From Micromonospora sediminimaris (lineage in GTDB: Bacteria; Actinomycetota; Actinomycetes; Mycobacteriales; Micromonosporaceae), in assembly GCA_900112325.1 (NCBI GenBank), contig FOLJ01000006.1, positions 124,001 through 188,000 on the forward strand: a stretch of DNA of 64,000 nt, given 5' to 3'. Shown piece after piece: positions 50,506 through 59,401 of the stretch (the first letter of the stretch is position 1; each line of letters begins with the position of its first letter). The position numbers were made by a program, and so were the translations under genes. The notes under the pieces are model-generated. The model worked only from the letters and a program-made list of their open reading frames with translations, was not told the DNA's origin and searched no databases.

Positions 50506-51672
50506 TCAACCCGGGCGTGGCGCATCGATGTAGTGCGGCAGGAACCGCGCGTAGCCGTCGGTGATCAGGCTCGCGCTCTCCCGCAGCCCGACCCCCGCCG
50601 ACTCCCCGTCGACGATCCAACTGCCCAGCACGAGGTGGCTCCCGGCGAATTCGGGCAACGCCCGGAACTCCTGGTAGCAGAAGCCCTCGTCGCCGTAGTC
50701 CCCCGGATTGCTGATCTCCTCGCCGGGGGTGACGATCCGCACCGCGGCCCCCTCCCGACCGAGCAGCGGCTTGGCCACGTACTCGGGCATCCCGCGCGGC
50801 GAGTCCAGGTACGCCGGCAACAGCAACTCGTGCCCCGGGTACAGCTCCCAGAGCACGGCCAGCAGCGCCTTGTTGGACAACAGCAGCTTCCAGGCCGGCT
50901 CGATCCAGGTGGTCGGGGTGCCCGGCTCCAGCGCCAGCGGGCCGTACGGCTCGGCGAGCATCCACTCCCACGGATAGAGCTTGAAGCAGGTGGTGACCGG
51001 GCGGTCGGCGGTGTCGACGAAACGTCGGCCGTCCCAACCGAGATCCTGAATCGGCAGCAGCTCGACGTCCAGCCCCGCCTGGCGGGCGGTCTCGGCCAGG
51101 TAGCCGGCGGTCATGTGGTCCTCGCCGGTCTCCTCCTCGTTCGACCAGACCACGTGCACCCGCCGGTCGTGCAGCCCGGCACCGATCTTCGCCCAGCTGC
51201 CGACGAGCCGTTCGTGCAGGCTGTTCCACTGGTCCAGGTCCGGTCGGGTGTGCTCCAGCCAGTACCACTGGATGATGCTCGCCTCGACCAGCGCGGTCGG
51301 GGTGTCGGCGTTGTACTCCAGCAGCTTCGGCGGCCAACTGCCGTCGTACCAGAGGTCGAAACGGCCGTAGAGGGTCGGTGGCGTCTCCCGCAGCGAGCGG
51401 GCGACCGCCTCGGCCGCCCACTCGGGGATGCCGAACTCGGCGTACCGGTTGCGCGCCACCACGTGTTCGGCGGCGGCCACCGACATCCGGTGCAGTTCCT
51501 CGGTGGCCTCCTCCAGCCGCAGCACCTCGTCCAGCTTGAAGGCGTACGCGGCGGTCTCGTCCCAGTACGACATCACTCCGCCGTCGGGCAGTTCCGTGTC
51601 GACGTAGACCAGGCCCTGCTCACGGATGGTGGTGTCCCAGTCGGGGCGCGGTGTGGTCGGTTCGCGACGCAC
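50506..51672 (-). CDS. Glutathionylspermidine-synthase-family ATP-grasp protein (YgiC-like)
   Basis: The protein has 388 residues from GTG 51672, two bases after the stop of the lipoprotein gene. It matches the GSP_synth ATP-grasp domain: WDETAAYAFKLDEVLRLEEATEELHRM, TLYGRFDLWYDGSWPPKLLEYNADTPTALVEASIIQW, WSNEEETGEDHMTAGYLAETA, LLSNKALLAVLWELYPGHELLLPAYLD, YVAKPLLGREGAAVRIV and GFCYQEFRALPEF. YgiC-type proteins likely ligate an amine to a peptide with ATP; actinobacteria lack glutathione, so a different substrate is expected. Confidence 0.93.
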   Translation of the reverse strand: MRREPTTPRPDWDTTIREQGLVYVDTELPDGGVMSYWDETAAYAFKLDEVLRLEEATEELHRMSVAAAEHVVARNRYAEFGIPEWAAEAVARSLRETPPTLYGRFDLWYDGSWPPKLLEYNADTPTALVEASIIQWYWLEHTRPDLDQWNSLHERLVGSWAKIGAGLHDRRVHVVWSNEEETGEDHMTAGYLAETARQAGLDVELLPIQDLGWDGRRFVDTADRPVTTCFKLYPWEWMLAEPYGPLALEPGTPTTWIEPAWKLLLSNKALLAVLWELYPGHELLLPAYLDSPRGMPEYVAKPLLGREGAAVRIVTPGEEISNPGDYGDEGFCYQEFRALPEFAGSHLVLGSWIVDGESAGVGLRESASLITDGYARFLPHYIDAPRPG

Positions 51673-51674
51673 GT

Positions 51675-51983
51675 TCAGCCGCCGCAGGAGGCGAGGTGGG
51701 TGCCGAAGCCGCCCCGGTCGGGCACGGCCGCGCCGACCGGCTCGGGCGCGGCCCGACCGACGCTGGTCTCGGCGGCGGGGGCAGGCACCCGCAGGGCCAG
51801 AGCCACCGTCTCGCCGCCGCCGGTCGGGCCGAGGGCGCAGTCGTCATCGTCGTCGTCGGAGGTCATGTTGCAGCCGGAGAGGGCGAGCGCCAGAGCGGTG
51901 ATCGCGCCGAGCTGTACGGAGGCCGATCGGAGTCGGCGGCGAGGGCGTTGTTCCACGACATGGTTGTAACCGATGAACGCCAT
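51675..51983 (-). CDS. Small lipoprotein paired with the YgiC-like gene (YgiB-like context)
   Basis: The protein has 102 residues from ATG. After a basic segment (EQRPRRRLRSASVQLG) comes a lipoprotein signal (AITALALALSGC, lipid Cys near residue 38), then DDDDDDC and an Ala/Pro/Gly-rich tail ending GGFGTHLASCGG. In E. coli the YgiC homologue also follows a small lipoprotein gene (ygiB); sequence identity is not claimed. Its two-base spacing to the ligase suggests a shared envelope function, with the Gly/Cys-rich C-terminus as possible ligase substrate. Confidence 0.75.
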   Translation of the reverse strand: MAFIGYNHVVEQRPRRRLRSASVQLGAITALALALSGCNMTSDDDDDDCALGPTGGGETVALALRVPAPAAETSVGRAAPEPVGAAVPDRGGFGTHLASCGG

Positions 51984-52040
51984 CCCGTCCGCCCCGGGCC
52001 CGGGGCGGACGGGGAACGTACCTGGCGGTCGGGTGGGCGT

Positions 52041-52046
52041 TACGCT
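52041..52046 (+). promoter_or_regulatory. -10 box TACGCT for proline dehydrogenase
   Basis: TACGCT lies six bases before ATG 52053. The gap to the divergent lipoprotein start (51983) is 69 bases. Confidence 0.5.
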
Positions 52047-52052
52047 CGGCTC

Positions 52053-52973
52053 ATGTTCCGTTCCGTCATCCTCGCCGCCTCCCGGTCATCCCGGGTCGAG
52101 CGGCTCGTCGCGACGGCCCCGTTCTCCCGGGACGTCGTCCGCCGGTTCGTCGCCGGCGCCAAGACCGACGACGCGTTGCGCGCGACCCGCGAACTCGTCG
52201 ACGACGGTCTCGCGGTCACCCTCGACAATCTCGGCGAGGACACCGTCACCGGTGAACAGGCAAACGCCACCCGGGACGAGTACCTCACACTGCTGCGAAT
52301 GCTCGCCGAGGCGAAGCTGACGCCCGCCGCGGAGGTGAGTGTGAAGCTCTCCGCGCTCGGCCAGGCGTTCGACGAGCAACTCGCCTACGACAACGCCCGG
52401 GCGATCTGCGCCGCCGCCGAGGCGGCGGGCACCACGGTCACCCTCGACATGGAGGACCACACCACCACCGACTCGACCCTGGACATCCTGACCAAGCTCC
52501 GTAAGGACCACCCGTCGACCGGGGCGGTGTTGCAGGCATACCTGCGGCGTACCGAGTCCGACTGCCGGGAGTTGGCGTCGGCCGGGTCACGGGTGCGGCT
52601 GTGCAAGGGCGCGTACCGGGAGCCGGAGTCGGTGGCTTACCAGTCGGCCCGCGAGGTCGACAAGTCGTACGTCCGGTGCCTCAACATCCTGATGTCCGGC
52701 GACGGCTATCCGATGCTTGCCACCCACGATCCGCGTCTGATCGCCATCGGCGAGGACCGGGCGCGCTGGTTCGACCGTGGCCCCGACCGCTTCGAGTTCC
52801 AGATGCTGTACGGCATCCGGCCGGAGGAGCAGGCCCGCCTGGTCGGCGAGGGCTACACGGTGCGCACCTACGTGCCCTACGGCGACGACTGGTACGGCTA
52901 TCTGATGCGCCGTCTCGCCGAGCGCCCCGCCAACCTGGCCTTCTTCGCCCGCGCGCTCGCCTCCAAGAAGTAA
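52053..52973 (+). CDS. Proline dehydrogenase
   Basis: The protein has 306 residues from ATG. It is the monofunctional FAD TIM-barrel type: VSVKLSALGQAFDE, TTVTLDMEDHTTTDSTLDILTKLRKDHPSTGAVLQAYLRRTESDC, RVRLCKGAYREPESVAYQ, PMLATHDPRLI, FEFQMLYGIRPEEQARLVGEGYTVRTYVPYGDDWYGYLMRRLAERPANLAFF. It oxidises proline to pyrroline-5-carboxylate. The usual partner P5C dehydrogenase gene is not adjacent. Confidence 0.97.
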   Translation: MFRSVILAASRSSRVERLVATAPFSRDVVRRFVAGAKTDDALRATRELVDDGLAVTLDNLGEDTVTGEQANATRDEYLTLLRMLAEAKLTPAAEVSVKLSALGQAFDEQLAYDNARAICAAAEAAGTTVTLDMEDHTTTDSTLDILTKLRKDHPSTGAVLQAYLRRTESDCRELASAGSRVRLCKGAYREPESVAYQSAREVDKSYVRCLNILMSGDGYPMLATHDPRLIAIGEDRARWFDRGPDRFEFQMLYGIRPEEQARLVGEGYTVRTYVPYGDDWYGYLMRRLAERPANLAFFARALASKK

Positions 52974-53028
52974 CCCTCGCCCGCACCCGTACCGCCGATC
53001 GACCCGGTCGGCGGTGCGCGGCGCAGCC

Positions 53029-53057
53029 TTGACGTCGTCGGCTAATGCCATTAGCCT
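53029..53057 (+). promoter_or_regulatory. Promoter with TetR-type operator for the hydrolase-tetR operon
   Basis: TTGACG (53029-53034), a 17-base spacer and TAGCCT (53052-53057) make a good promoter, seven bases before ATG 53065. The palindrome GGCTAAT-GCC-ATTAGCC (53040-53056) lies in the spacer and overlaps the -10, so a bound repressor would block polymerase. The TetR protein encoded in the same operon is the likely binder. Confidence 0.8.
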
Positions 53058-53064
53058 TCTGGCT

Positions 53065-53865
53065 ATGACAGCTAGCTTGGTGGAGCGTGCCGGCGGCCGG
53101 ATCGCGTACGAGGTGCACGGGCAGGGGCCGCTTGTGGTGCTCTCGCACGGCATGGGAGAGAACCGGCACTCCTACCGGCATCTGATTCCGCTGCTGGTGG
53201 CGGCGGGCTACCGGGTCGCCTCGATCGACGTACGCGGGCACGGCGACTCCAGCGCCGACTGGCCGTCGTACGCCCCGGCGGAGGTGGGTGGCGACCTGCT
53301 CGCGGTGGTTCGCGACCTCGGTGGCGGTCCGGCCGTCCTGGTCGGCAACTCGTCCAGCGGCGCGGCCGTGGTCTTCGCCGCCGCCGACGCACCGGACCTG
53401 GTCAACGGCATCGTGCTGGTCGGCGCGTTCGTCAACCAGCCGAAGCTCAGCCCGTTCCTGCGGCTGGCCCAGACGGTGGTGCTGCGCAGTCCACGGTTGT
53501 TCGGCCTGTTCCACCGCACGCTCTTCCCGGTGCACCGTCCGGCCGACGACGCGGAGTACCGCCGGCAACTGGTGACGGCACTGCGTCGCCCCGGCCGGAT
53601 GGTGCCCGTGCGGGGCGTCATCCACCCGGTGCAGCCGCACTGGACCGCCCGCGCCCCGCAGGTGCGTCAGCCGGTGCTGGTGCTGATGGGCACGAAGGAC
53701 CCCGACTTCCCCGACCCGGGTGCCGAGGCGCGGGCCGCCCGGCGGCTCTTTCCGGTCGCCGAGGCGCGGATGCTCACCGACGCCGGGCACTACCCGCACG
53801 CCGACCGTCCAGAGGCGATGGCGAACGAACTGGTCGGCTTCCTGGCGGCGGCCAACCGTGCCTAG
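53065..53865 (+). CDS. Alpha/beta hydrolase under TetR control
   Basis: The protein has 266 residues from ATG 53065. Hallmarks are VVLSHGMGENRHSYRHLIPLL (oxyanion), IDVRGHGDSSADW, nucleophile elbow LVGNSSSGAAV, acid in LMGTKDPDFPDP and catalytic His in TDAGHYPHADRP. It resembles esterases or haloperoxidase-like hydrolases. The substrate is probably also the inducer of the adjacent TetR. It overlaps the regulator gene by eight bases. Confidence 0.92.
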   Translation: MTASLVERAGGRIAYEVHGQGPLVVLSHGMGENRHSYRHLIPLLVAAGYRVASIDVRGHGDSSADWPSYAPAEVGGDLLAVVRDLGGGPAVLVGNSSSGAAVVFAAADAPDLVNGIVLVGAFVNQPKLSPFLRLAQTVVLRSPRLFGLFHRTLFPVHRPADDAEYRRQLVTALRRPGRMVPVRGVIHPVQPHWTARAPQVRQPVLVLMGTKDPDFPDPGAEARAARRLFPVAEARMLTDAGHYPHADRPEAMANELVGFLAAANRA

Positions 53866-54436
53866 GGCCGGGCTCAACGCGCAGATCGTGGTGCGCGAGG
53901 CGGCCCGGCTGGTCGACGAGGTCGGATATCACCGGCTCACCCTCGCCGCGCTGGCGAACCGGCTCGGCGTGGCGCTGCCCAGCCTCTACAAGCACATCAA
54001 GGGTGCCGAGGCGCTCGCGCAGCAACTGTCCACGCTGGCCACCGCCGAGATCGCCGAGGAGATGACCACCGCCGCCGCCGGCCGGAGCGGCGAGGACGCA
54101 CTGCGGGCCGCCGCCGCCGCCTACCGTTCGTACGCCCGGCGGCACCCCGGTCGCTATCCCGCCACCCAACGGGTACCGGATCCGGCCGACCCGGCGCACC
54201 TGGCTGCCGGGGAGCGGGCGGTCGGCGTCGTCTACGCCATCCTGCGGGGTTACGGCATCGACGGTGACGCTGCGGTGGACGGGGTCCGGATGTTCCGGGC
54301 AGCCGTGCACGGTTTCGTCTCGCTGGAGGCGGCCGGCGACTTCGGGCTGCCGCGCGAACTCGACAGTTCCTTCGACCAGATGATCGCCGCGCTGGGCGTG
54401 GCGTTCCGTTCCTGGCCCGCGCCCGGCCCTGCCTGA
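53858..54436 (+). CDS. TetR-family regulator
   Basis: The protein has 192 residues from GTG 53858. The N-terminal HTH is standard (QIVVREAARLVDEVGYHRLTLAALANRLGVALPSLYKHIKGAEALAQQLSTLA), followed by a TetR_C/WHG-like ligand-binding domain (YRSYARRHPGRYPATQRVP, RAVHGFVSLEAAGDFGLPRELDSSFDQMIAAL). Cotranscription with the hydrolase and the palindrome upstream indicate feedback repression. Confidence 0.93.
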   Translation: MPRAGLNAQIVVREAARLVDEVGYHRLTLAALANRLGVALPSLYKHIKGAEALAQQLSTLATAEIAEEMTTAAAGRSGEDALRAAAAAYRSYARRHPGRYPATQRVPDPADPAHLAAGERAVGVVYAILRGYGIDGDAAVDGVRMFRAAVHGFVSLEAAGDFGLPRELDSSFDQMIAALGVAFRSWPAPGPA

Positions 54437-54495
54437 AGGTACGAACCGTGGCAACGGCCGGATGATCACTCTTCCGTCGGCACCACCACAGGCCT

Positions 54496-54501
54496 TACCC
54501 T
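54496..54501 (+). promoter_or_regulatory. -10 box TACCCT for the metallopeptidase pair
   Basis: TACCCT lies six bases before GTG 54508, predicting a leaderless transcript for the first of the two coupled peptidase genes. Confidence 0.5.
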
Positions 54502-54507
54502 GCGCCG

Positions 54508-55920
54508 GTGAATCACGGGGGCCCTGAGGGCGACGAACAGCCAGCGCCGACCGGTGCGACACCGGACGAGGTGACGGCGCAGCCGGCACAACTCCCGGCG
54601 GTGGGGGTGCCGCCCGTCGGCCCGACTCCCGACAGCCGGCCGCGTCGCCGATGGCCACTGTGGGCCGCGGTGGTCGCGGTGGTGCTGACGCTGAGCGTCG
54701 GCGTACCGGTGGTGCTGCTGACCGGCGGAGTGTCCGATGTCGAGGTCGGTGAGCCGGCGACCGCCGCCTCACCGACGGAGAACCCGACCACCGTCGCCGC
54801 CCGACAGGTCGCCGAACGGATCACCGCGCAACTCGACAAACAAGCCGCCGCGCTGCTCGGCGGCGACCGGTCCGGGTTCGCCGCGATCGCGTCTTCAGCC
54901 GTACGCCCAGATCTGCGCCGTCGGTTCGACGCGCTCAGGGCGCTGCGGGTCACGCACTGGCAGGGACGCCCGAGTGGCCTGCCCACCTCCGCGGGTCGGG
55001 CAGGCGAATGGCGGGTGTCGATCGAGTTCCAGTACTGCTTCGTCGTACCGAACTGTCAACCGAGCCCGATGGCGGTCGAGACCCGGTGGCGTGACGGCGC
55101 GGAACCCCGGCTGCTGACCTTTCCGAAGTCGAAGTCCTCGGCGTATGTGAACGGCCGCTACAACGGTCAGCCGGGCGTCCTGCCCTGGGAGGTCAGCAAG
55201 CTTGCCGTCCTGGTCGGCAAGCGCGTGATGGTGGCCAGCACCCCGGCTCACCGGGATCGGTTGCCGGGACTGCTGAAGCGGGCCGAGGCGGCGGCGAAGG
55301 TGGCCGACAGCTACGTCGTGGCCGGTGCGCCACCTGACCTGTACCGCGTCTTCTATGCCGGGCCGAAAGAGTGGGACCGGTGGTACGGCGGTGACCAACC
55401 GGAATGGGGTGCCGGGTACGCGGTGAACGTCGGCGGCGGTCACCACGAGGTGGTGCTGGCGCCCGAGACGCTCGGTTATGGTCCCGGGCTGGACGAGGTG
55501 CTTCGCCACGAGTTGGCCCACGCCGCCTCGCTGCCCGACAAGAGCTACTGGGACGACTCGGCGTGGTGGCTGATCGAAGGGTTGGCCGAGCACGCGGGTG
55601 CGGATGGCCAGCCGGTCACCCGGTACGAGGGACTGGTACCCACCCGAGGGCTGGTGAAAGGCGATTGGGACGGCAAGCTCGACAAGCTCCTACCCGCCGA
55701 CGACGCGTCCGACGAGGAGGTGGCAGGCACCTACGGGATCGCGTACCTCGCCTTCCGGCATCTGGTCGACCGCTTCGGCGAGGAACGGGCCTTCGCCTTC
55801 TTCAAAGCGGTGGTCCACGACCTGCGGCTACCGGCGCAGACCACCGAGGAGATCTTCGATGAGTCCTGGGCGAGCCTGCGCAAGGAGTGCGTCGCGTACA
55901 TCCGCAAGGCCGTGCGGTGA
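54508..55920 (+). CDS. Membrane-anchored zinc metallopeptidase (gluzincin-like), copy 1
   Basis: The protein has 470 residues from GTG. A Pro-rich cytoplasmic tail of about 50 residues precedes one membrane segment (WAAVVAVVLTLSVGVPVVLLTG). The extracellular part holds a putative transport-like front half and, near residue 334, the zinc motif HELAH (LDEVLRHELAHAA) followed by a downstream Glu in WWLIEGLAEHAG, the gluzincin arrangement. It probably cleaves proteins at the cell surface. The stop overlaps the start of copy 2 (GTGA). Confidence 0.88.
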   Translation: MNHGGPEGDEQPAPTGATPDEVTAQPAQLPAVGVPPVGPTPDSRPRRRWPLWAAVVAVVLTLSVGVPVVLLTGGVSDVEVGEPATAASPTENPTTVAARQVAERITAQLDKQAAALLGGDRSGFAAIASSAVRPDLRRRFDALRALRVTHWQGRPSGLPTSAGRAGEWRVSIEFQYCFVVPNCQPSPMAVETRWRDGAEPRLLTFPKSKSSAYVNGRYNGQPGVLPWEVSKLAVLVGKRVMVASTPAHRDRLPGLLKRAEAAAKVADSYVVAGAPPDLYRVFYAGPKEWDRWYGGDQPEWGAGYAVNVGGGHHEVVLAPETLGYGPGLDEVLRHELAHAASLPDKSYWDDSAWWLIEGLAEHAGADGQPVTRYEGLVPTRGLVKGDWDGKLDKLLPADDASDEEVAGTYGIAYLAFRHLVDRFGEERAFAFFKAVVHDLRLPAQTTEEIFDESWASLRKECVAYIRKAVR

Positions 55921-57263
55921 CCGGCATGACAGGTTCAGAGGTTCCTGCTGATCCGCCGGTTCCGGCCCCCGGGCGACCTCAGCGGCGTTGGGGAGTGTGG
56001 GCCGCGCTGCTTGTGGTCGTGTTGCTGGTGGCTTGCAGCCTGCCGGCGGTGACGGTACTGATGATCGGGTCCGGTCGCGAGGGCGCCGACGGCGCATCGA
56101 GCGAGTCGGCCGACCCGACCGAGAACCCGACCACTGCGGCAGCCCGGCAGCTCGCCGAGCGGATCGGCGCGCAGCTGAACCGTCAGGCGGCCGCCCTGCT
56201 CGACGGGGACCGGGCCGGGTTTCTGGCGATCGCCGAAACCGCAGCCGCGCGCACCGAGCTGCGCCGCCGGTACGACTCGCTCAGAGCGCTGCGGGTGGCC
56301 CGTTGGGTGGCCAGCCCGAGCGGCCTGCCCACCAGGGCGGGCGAGGCGGGCGAGTGGCGGATGCGTGTCTCGATGAACTACTGCTTCGTCACCGCCTCGT
56401 GCCAGCTCAGCCCGATGGTTGTCGACACCAGGTGGAGCGACGGGCCGGAGCCGCGGCTGCTGGAGATCGAGAGGTCAAAGCCCTTCCCGGACGTGCTCGG
56501 CCAAGCCAGCGGTCAGCCCGGCAACGTGCCCTGGGAGATCAGCGAGTTGACCGTGGTGGTGGGCAAACGAACTCTCGTGGCGACCGTACGGGAGCATCGC
56601 GAGTTGCTGCCGATCCTGCTGCTGCAGGCCGAGGCGGCAGCCAGGGTGGCCGATCGGTACGCGGTGGACGGCACGCCGCCGGACCGGTATCGGGTCTTCT
56701 ATGCCGGCAAGAAGGAATGGCAGAGCTGGTACGGCGGCGAACAGCCGGAATGGGGGATCGGTACGGCGATAGGCATCGGCGGCGGCCACCACGAGGTCGT
56801 ACTCGGGCCGGACAGCCTGTACTACGGCCCCTACCTCGACCAGGTGCTCCGGCACGAGTTCACCCACGCGGCGACGATGCACGACGGCTACTGGGAGGAT
56901 TCGGCCTGGTGGCTGGTTGACGGGTTGGCCGAGTACGCGGCGGCGAACGGTCAACCGATCGCCCGTTACCCCGCGCTCGCCGAAACCCGGCGGCTGGTGC
57001 GCGGCGACTGGGACGGCAGGTTCGACGACCTCTACCCGACTGCCGAATTCTCGGACGAAGAGGTGAACGGAACGTACGGCATCGCGTATCTCGCCGTGGG
57101 GTACTTCATGGAGCGGTTCGGTGCTGAGCGGTTGCTCCCCTTCTTCAAAGCTGTGGTGCACCAAGGCCGTCGACCTGCCCAGACTTCCGAGGAATTGCTG
57201 GGCGTGCCCTGGTCTGAGCTGCACAAGGAGTGCGTCGCGTACATCCGCAAGGCCGTGCGCTGA
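55917..57263 (+). CDS. Membrane-anchored zinc metallopeptidase (gluzincin-like), copy 2
   Basis: The protein has 448 residues from the GTG overlapping the stop of copy 1. It has one membrane segment (WAALLVVVLLVACSLPAVTVLMIG) and an extracellular domain with HEFTH at residue 313 (LRHEFTHAATMHDGYWEDSAWWLVDGLAEYAA). It aligns with copy 1 along its length, including the spacing between the zinc motif and the third ligand and the end RKECVAYIRKAVR, so the pair is a tandem duplication. The cytoplasmic tail is shorter and unrelated. Confidence 0.88.
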   Translation: MTGMTGSEVPADPPVPAPGRPQRRWGVWAALLVVVLLVACSLPAVTVLMIGSGREGADGASSESADPTENPTTAAARQLAERIGAQLNRQAAALLDGDRAGFLAIAETAAARTELRRRYDSLRALRVARWVASPSGLPTRAGEAGEWRMRVSMNYCFVTASCQLSPMVVDTRWSDGPEPRLLEIERSKPFPDVLGQASGQPGNVPWEISELTVVVGKRTLVATVREHRELLPILLLQAEAAARVADRYAVDGTPPDRYRVFYAGKKEWQSWYGGEQPEWGIGTAIGIGGGHHEVVLGPDSLYYGPYLDQVLRHEFTHAATMHDGYWEDSAWWLVDGLAEYAAANGQPIARYPALAETRRLVRGDWDGRFDDLYPTAEFSDEEVNGTYGIAYLAVGYFMERFGAERLLPFFKAVVHQGRRPAQTSEELLGVPWSELHKECVAYIRKAVR

Positions 57264-57301
57264 CCTGGTGCCCTGGCCGGGTCGACATCGACAGGGGCTC
57301 G

Positions 57302-57307
57302 TAGCAT
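57302..57307 (+). promoter_or_regulatory. -10 box TAGCAT for the HlyD-MacB operon
   Basis: TAGCAT lies seven bases before GTG 57315 in the 51-base gap after the second peptidase gene. It favours GTG 57315 over ATG 57306 as the start. Confidence 0.5.
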
Positions 57308-57314
57308 GTGTCGC

Positions 57315-58690
57315 GTGCGCCGCCCCGACTCGCCGCGGCTGCCAGCCCCGCGGCTCCGCCTGCTCACCGTCCTGCTCGCCGTCACCGTCCTGACCCTCAC
57401 CACCGCTGCCTCCTGCGGTGGCGACGAACCGTCGATCACGCTCGCCGCCGCGGCACGGGCCGCCGTGGCGGAGGAGATCGACGCCCCCGCCACTGTCGTC
57501 GCGCGGGCGGCGGCCACCCTGACCGCCCCGGCCGACGGCACGTTGGCGCGCCTCCGGGTGCAGCCGGGCCAGCGGGTCAAGCGGGGCCAGGTGCTCGCCG
57601 TGATCAGCTCACCGTCGGCCCGGGAACGGCTGCGCCAGGCGCGCAGCGCCCTGGCCGCCGCGAAGCGCGCCGGTGCCGGCGGTGGCGGCGGCAACCTCGC
57701 CGGTTCGCTGCGTGTCACCGACCGCGCCGCCGACGAGACGCACGCCGCCGCCCGTGCCGCGGCGGCGAAGATCAGCGATCCAAAACTCCGGAAGGCGTTG
57801 CTCACCCAGGTCGAGGCGGCACAGCGACGGTACGACTCGGCGGCCCGAGCCGCCGACCAGGCGGTACGGGAGGTGCAACGCGGTGTCCGGAACCTGAACT
57901 CCGCCGTCGGCGCGCTCGCCACCGCCCAGCGACTTCAGGCCCAGCAGGCGTACGACCTGGCCAAGGCGACCGTCGACGCATTGACCCTGCGCGCGCCTAT
58001 CGCCGGGGTCGTGCAACCTGGCGGAGTCAGCACCGGCGGTGGCTCGGCGGGGGCGCTCGCCGGGCTGCTGGAGTCGGGCGGGGTGCCGGCGGGGATCGAC
58101 CCGGGGGCCCTCGGCGCGCCGGCCGGCCCGCCGCCCGGCGTGGACACCGCGATCCCGGTGGGTGGTCGGGTCAGCGCCGGCACCCCGGTGCTGACCGTGG
58201 TGGACACCCGCGACCTGGGCCTGCTCGCCGAGGTCGACGAGACGGACGTGCTGCTGGTCCGGCCCGGGCTCACCGGGACCGTCGAACTGGACGCCGTCAC
58301 CGGTGCCACCTACGAGGCGACGGTCCGCTCGATCGACGTGCTGCCCACCACGTCGGCGCGGGGCGGGGTGAGCTACCGGGTGCGACTCGCCCTCGGCGCC
58401 GGCCGCTACGGCGAGGCCGAGCCGGCGCCCGCGCCGCGGCCCGGGATGAACGCGGTGCTGCGGCTGCGGGTCCGGGAGGAGGCGGACGCGGTGACCGTGC
58501 CCGCGTCGGCACTCTTCTCTGTCGACGGCCGGGACACCGTGTGGCTGGTCCGCGACGGCCGTGCCGACCGGGCGGTGGTCACCGTCGGCGTGCAGGGCCA
58601 GGACCTGGTGCAGATCGTCGACGGGGTGCAGGCCGGCGACCGGATCGTCGTCCGGGGTACCGACCAGGTCCGCGAGGGCCAGGAGATCGG

Positions 58691-58694
<4 letters not shown>
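57315..58694 (+). CDS. HlyD-family periplasmic-adaptor-like lipoprotein of an ABC exporter
   Basis: The protein has 459 residues from GTG 57315. It has a lipoprotein-type signal (lipid Cys34 in LTTAASC-GGDE). The HlyD layout is clear: a lipoyl-like half (ATLTAPADGTLARLRVQPGQRVKRGQVLAVISS), a helical hairpin (residues about 95-210, Ala/Arg-rich), the second half-lipoyl (LTLRAPIAGVVQPGG), and beta-barrel domains (VLTVVDTRDLGLLAEVDETDVLLVRPGLTGTVELDAV). It links the ABC exporter to the envelope. The stop overlaps the ATPase start. Confidence 0.92.

Positions 58695-59397
<703 letters not shown>

Positions 59398-59401
<4 letters not shown>

Noticed and set aside
57308..58690. Upstream extension of the ABC ATPase frame by 461 codons
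   Set aside because: The frame overlaps the HlyD-type gene in another phase and the extension is Arg/Gly-rich without domains; the GTG at 58691 with GTGA overlap is the natural start.
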